This document shows positions 61,188-64,000 of a stretch of DNA of 64,000 bases, one piece after another. Below the pieces are notes generated by a model, which was not told the DNA's origin, did no database searches, and worked only from the letters and a program-made list of their open reading frames with translations. How positions within the stretch are numbered: position 1 is the first letter of the stretch; every line of letters begins with the position of its first letter. Origin of the DNA: Sulfurovum sp. (lineage in GTDB: Bacteria; Campylobacterota; Campylobacteria; Campylobacterales; Sulfurovaceae); assembly GCA_023955225.1 (NCBI GenBank), contig JAGSGJ010000005.1, positions 6,390-70,389 on the forward strand. Direction: 5' to 3'. A program made the translations under genes and the position numbers.

Positions 61188-62267
61188 ATGTTAGTACACA
61201 TCTGCTGTTCAGTCGACAGTCACTACTTTTTACAAAAACTCCAAACAGAGTATCCCGAAGAAAAGCTTACAGGATTTTTTTATGATCCCAACATTCATCC
61301 CTACTCTGAATACTACTTACGACTCTTAGATGTTAAGCGCAGCTGCAAAATGCTTGGTATTGACCTTATAGAGGGTGAGTACGATGTAGAGAACTGGCTT
61401 GAAGCAGTCCGCGGATTGGAACATGAACCTGAAAAAGGCTCCCGTTGCGGTGTCTGTTTTGACCGACGCTTTGAGGTCTCTGCTAAAAAAGCTTCCCAAA
61501 TGGGTGAAAGTACTTTTACCTCTACTCTTCTTACAAGTCCTAAAAAATCACTAGAACAACTCAAAGTTGCCGGTGATGCCTTGGCAGAACGCGAGGGCAT
61601 AGCCTTTGTGGCTCCGGACTATAGAAAAGCTTCAGGTACACAAGAACAAAATATCTTAGCCAAAGAAGATGCACTCTACCGTCAAGACTACTGTGGATGT
61701 ATGTTTGCTTTAAATATACAACGAGATCAACAAGACAAACTTGCCGATGAACTTTTTGTACCCCTTTCAGGGCAAATACAGCCAGAGTCCATCGAAGAAC
61801 GTATTGAAATGTATGAAAAACGTTGGAATATGGAAGAAGAGAACATCCCTCACAAGATCATCAAACAACGTTTTTTAAACTGGCGTTTAAACATGGGCTT
61901 ACTTCGTGTACGCAAGGAAGTGATCCCTGCACACTTTTTACCCTACTCCACAATCAAAGGTGAGTACACCAGGGGAAAGATAGAGTACAGCATTGGTGAA
62001 GTACATCACATGAACCGTGATGAAGTACGTTTCATCACACTCAAACACTACAATGATCTGGCAGATACTGACTATCAAAGCGTCACTGAACTCATCTACT
62101 CTCCTCCAGTATTTTCTAAAGAAGTAGAACTGCGTGCAAAATTGGGTGTTACAGCTTATGATATCTCTATCATCATGGTCGTAGAAGAGATACCCACAAA
62201 CAAGATAGAAATCCTTTGTCAAAGTAAAACCTACAGCGACGTTAAAGAAGTATTGATCAAGTTATAA
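61188..62267 (+). CDS. queH: QueH-like epoxyqueuosine reductase with C-terminal extension
   Basis: Reduces epoxyqueuosine to queuosine in tRNA, the last step of queuosine synthesis (359 residues). The first about 180 residues match QueH: ICCSVDSH near residue 5 (adjacent cysteines), GFFYDPNIHPYSEYYLR, RCGVCFDRRFEVSAKKA, TLLTSPKKSLEQL and the redox motif YCGCMFAL. A further 180 residues with no recognised domain follow (FVPLSGQIQPESIEERIEMY ...), unlike the usual roughly 190-residue QueH. It starts two bases after lpxB. Confidence 0.85.
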   Translation: MLVHICCSVDSHYFLQKLQTEYPEEKLTGFFYDPNIHPYSEYYLRLLDVKRSCKMLGIDLIEGEYDVENWLEAVRGLEHEPEKGSRCGVCFDRRFEVSAKKASQMGESTFTSTLLTSPKKSLEQLKVAGDALAEREGIAFVAPDYRKASGTQEQNILAKEDALYRQDYCGCMFALNIQRDQQDKLADELFVPLSGQIQPESIEERIEMYEKRWNMEEENIPHKIIKQRFLNWRLNMGLLRVRKEVIPAHFLPYSTIKGEYTRGKIEYSIGEVHHMNRDEVRFITLKHYNDLADTDYQSVTELIYSPPVFSKEVELRAKLGVTAYDISIIMVVEEIPTNKIEILCQSKTYSDVKEVLIKL

Positions 62268-62324
62268 ACCGATTTTTACCAAATTTTCGATAAAATAAGA
62301 GAATTTTTAAACAAAGGTTTCCCC

Positions 62325-62774
62325 ATGCTTTATAACGTTGTAGATATACAAAATATATTACCACATAGATATCCATTCTTGCTAGTAGACAGAATTACGG
62401 AACTAACTCCAGGTGAATATATAGAAGGTCTTAAAAATGTTTCTATTTCTGAACCTGTCTTCCAAGGTCATTTTCCTGGTCACCCTATTTATCCTGGTGT
62501 GATGATCATCGAAGGTATGGCTCAAGCTGGTGGTGTACTTGCATTTAAAAGTATGGACAATGTTAGCCAAGAAGACATCCAAAATAAAGTGGTTTACTTT
62601 ATGAGTATAGATAAAGCGAAGTTCCGTGCCCCCGTAACACCGGGTGACCAACTTATTTACAAAATAAATGTGATCAAGAACAAAGGTGCCGTATGGCAAC
62701 TTGATGCAAAAGCATATGTAGATGACAAAGTAGTTGCGCAAGCTGAACTTAAAGCAATGATCGTGGACAAATAG
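62325..62774 (+). CDS. fabZ: 3-hydroxyacyl-[ACP] dehydratase FabZ
   Basis: Dehydrates 3-hydroxyacyl-ACP in fatty acid elongation (149 residues, normal). Seen: ILPHRYPFLLVDRI with the catalytic-site His region, FQGHFPGHPIYPGVMIIEGM with the His and Glu of the active site, and FMSIDKAKFRAPVTPGDQL. It is nine bases before lpxA, the common pairing since both use 3-hydroxyacyl-ACP. Confidence 0.96.
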   Translation: MLYNVVDIQNILPHRYPFLLVDRITELTPGEYIEGLKNVSISEPVFQGHFPGHPIYPGVMIIEGMAQAGGVLAFKSMDNVSQEDIQNKVVYFMSIDKAKFRAPVTPGDQLIYKINVIKNKGAVWQLDAKAYVDDKVVAQAELKAMIVDK

Positions 62775-62782
62775 GTTTTCTG

Positions 62783-63583
62783 ATGTCTTTAATTCATGTC
62801 TCAGCAGTTATAGAAGATGGTGCTATCTTAGGGAGTAACGTCTCTGTAGGGCCTTTTGCTTACATTGGACCTAATGTTAAGATAGGTGACAATACTACTG
62901 TAGCATCTCATGCTGTTATCGAAGGCCATACAACTATCGGTAAAAATAACCGTATCTTTTCTCACTCTGCAGTGGGAACGATACCGCAAGACTTGAAGTT
63001 TGCCGGTGAACATGTGGAACTCATCATAGGTGACAACAATACCATCAGAGAGTTTACCCTTCTTAATCCGGGAACTAAAGGTGGAGGTGCTATTACCAAG
63101 ATAGGCAACGGTAACTTGCTTATGGGGTATGTGCACCTTGGACATGATGTGATCATTGGAAATAACTGTATCCTGGCAAATGGTGCAACACTCGCAGGTC
63201 ACGTTGAGTTAGGTAATCATGTCGTTATCGGCGGTCTTACACCTGTGCATCAGTTTGTACATATCGGTGATTTTGCGATGGTAGGTGGAGCCAGTGCTTT
63301 GTCACAGGATATACCTCCTTTCTGTTTAGCTGAGGGTAACCGTGCAAACTTGAGAGGACTTAACCTTACTGGCTTGCGTAGAACTATGCCAAGAGAAGAG
63401 ATAAATGCTCTCAAAGCAGCTTATAGAGAACTTTTCGAAGAAGGTAATCCCCTACAAGAAGTGGCAGAAAAAATTTATGAGAATACAAGCTCGAAAAACG
63501 TAAAAAAACTTTGTGAATTTATTAAGACCTCCAAAAGAGGCATTCCATTTACACGAACAAAAACTAATGAGGATAAGAAATGA
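62783..63583 (+). CDS. lpxA: UDP-N-acetylglucosamine acyltransferase
   Basis: First enzyme of lipid A synthesis: moves 3-hydroxyacyl from ACP to UDP-GlcNAc (266 residues, usual 262). Left-handed beta-helix hexapeptide repeats run from about residues 10 to 190 (IGDNTTVASHAVIEGHTTIG, LMGYVHLGHDVIIGNNCILA). The catalytic His is in YVHLGHDV and the substrate segment is HQFVHIGDFAMVGGASALSQ. Its stop overlaps the clpX ATG. Confidence 0.96.
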   Translation: MSLIHVSAVIEDGAILGSNVSVGPFAYIGPNVKIGDNTTVASHAVIEGHTTIGKNNRIFSHSAVGTIPQDLKFAGEHVELIIGDNNTIREFTLLNPGTKGGGAITKIGNGNLLMGYVHLGHDVIIGNNCILANGATLAGHVELGNHVVIGGLTPVHQFVHIGDFAMVGGASALSQDIPPFCLAEGNRANLRGLNLTGLRRTMPREEINALKAAYRELFEEGNPLQEVAEKIYENTSSKNVKKLCEFIKTSKRGIPFTRTKTNEDKK

Positions 63584-64000
63584 CAATTAAAGCATGTAGC
63601 TTTTGTGAAGCCCAAGAGACTGAAGAGAATCCTCTCATCGCTGGTGAAAGTGCCTATATCTGTTCAAACTGTGTGATATCTGCATACAAAATTCTCTTTG
63701 GAGAAGAAGAGCAGGAAGAAGCACAAGCAGATTTAGGTACACAAACTCTCTATACACCAAAAGAGATAAATGCCCTACTTGATGACTATGTCATTGGTCA
63801 AGAAAAAGCGAAAAAAACACTTTCCGTTGCTGTGTATAACCACTATAAACGTATTTTCAAAGACAACGTTGAAGATGATACACAGATCGCTAAATCAAAT
63901 GTACTGCTCATTGGGCCGACAGGTTCAGGAAAAACACTTTTGGCACAAACCATTGCCAGATTTTTAAATGTACCTATCGCTATAGCAGATGCAACCAATC
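63580..64000 (+). CDS. clpX: ATP-dependent Clp protease ATP-binding subunit ClpX, 3' end missing
   Basis: Unfoldase subunit of ClpXP; only the first 140 codons are inside the window. The ATG overlaps the lpxA stop (ATGA). Seen: the N-terminal zinc-binding domain CSFC ... CSNC (about residues 6-32), the linker TLYTPKEINALLDDYVIGQE, KAKKTLSVAVYNHYKRI, and Walker A GPTGSGKTLLAQT (about residue 111). The frame is open to the last base. Confidence 0.94.
   Translation, partial: MTIKACSFCEAQETEENPLIAGESAYICSNCVISAYKILFGEEEQEEAQADLGTQTLYTPKEINALLDDYVIGQEKAKKTLSVAVYNHYKRIFKDNVEDDTQIAKSNVLLIGPTGSGKTLLAQTIARFLNVPIAIADATN

Noticed and set aside
1..64000. CRISPR array, prophage, intact IS element, rRNA or tRNA gene.
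   Set aside because: No regularly spaced identical repeats, no phage or transposase genes and no recognisable structural RNA genes were found by reading both strands.

Overview
The window reads as a chromosomal segment of a free-living, respiratory member of the Campylobacterota (Epsilonproteobacteria), most like Sulfurovum or Sulfurimonas. The grounds are low G+C, dense ATGA-overlapped gene junctions, the protein style of the Nuo, LpxB, FtsH and YgiQ homologues, and the mix of NnrS, a di-haem cytochrome c peroxidase and a YHS-type copper ATPase. I could run no database search, so the genus is an inference. I see no rRNA, tRNA, CRISPR array, prophage or intact insertion sequence.

Layout. 1-6867: the 3' half of the complex I operon, nuoH (cut by the window edge) to nuoN. 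6868-17049: glutamate and proline metabolism on the minus strand: gdhA, flanked by a diverged direct repeat of about 110 bp, then putP-putA, a TPR protein, proA and proB. 17050-21660: cspA with a long leader, a copper P-type ATPase, and a decaying stretch with a superoxide dismutase gene broken by an in-frame TAG and a frameshifted cytochrome b5-like relic. 21676-30057: a SUF Fe-S assembly operon (sufB, C, D, E and a MIP18/DUF59 gene, no sufS), then a second, compact SufC-SufB pair lying between two copies of an RNA-like leader. The complete leader copy serves a DEAD-box RNA helicase gene. 30191-39516: a SYLF protein, NnrS, MtfA-like peptidase, FtsH, YgiQ-type radical SAM protein, cytochrome c peroxidase and a HAD phosphatase.

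39518-45020: a minus-strand operon for cell-wall sugar recycling: periplasmic lipoprotein amidase, SSS-family symporter, two small proteins, AnmK, AmgK and MurU. Together they suggest salvage of anhydro-MurNAc to UDP-MurNAc, with an SSS symporter in the place where AmpG is usual. 45063-49104: a membrane protein, an AtpZ/AtpI-like protein, hemL, a TonB-like protein and a CorA-like transporter. 49294-55595: an MscS channel, then a minus-strand operon of an M42-type peptidase, a RimB-like aspartic protease, a RimK-type glutamate ligase, an AstE-like zinc deacylase and PPK2.

55596-57470 is gene-poor and rich in inverted repeats. Several belong to a dispersed palindromic family also seen at 7121-7153. 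57471-64000: an L,D-transpeptidase, an NhaC-type antiporter with a probable leaderless transcript, and a lipid A/fatty acid group (lpxB, a QueH-like gene, fabZ, lpxA) running into clpX, which is cut by the window end.
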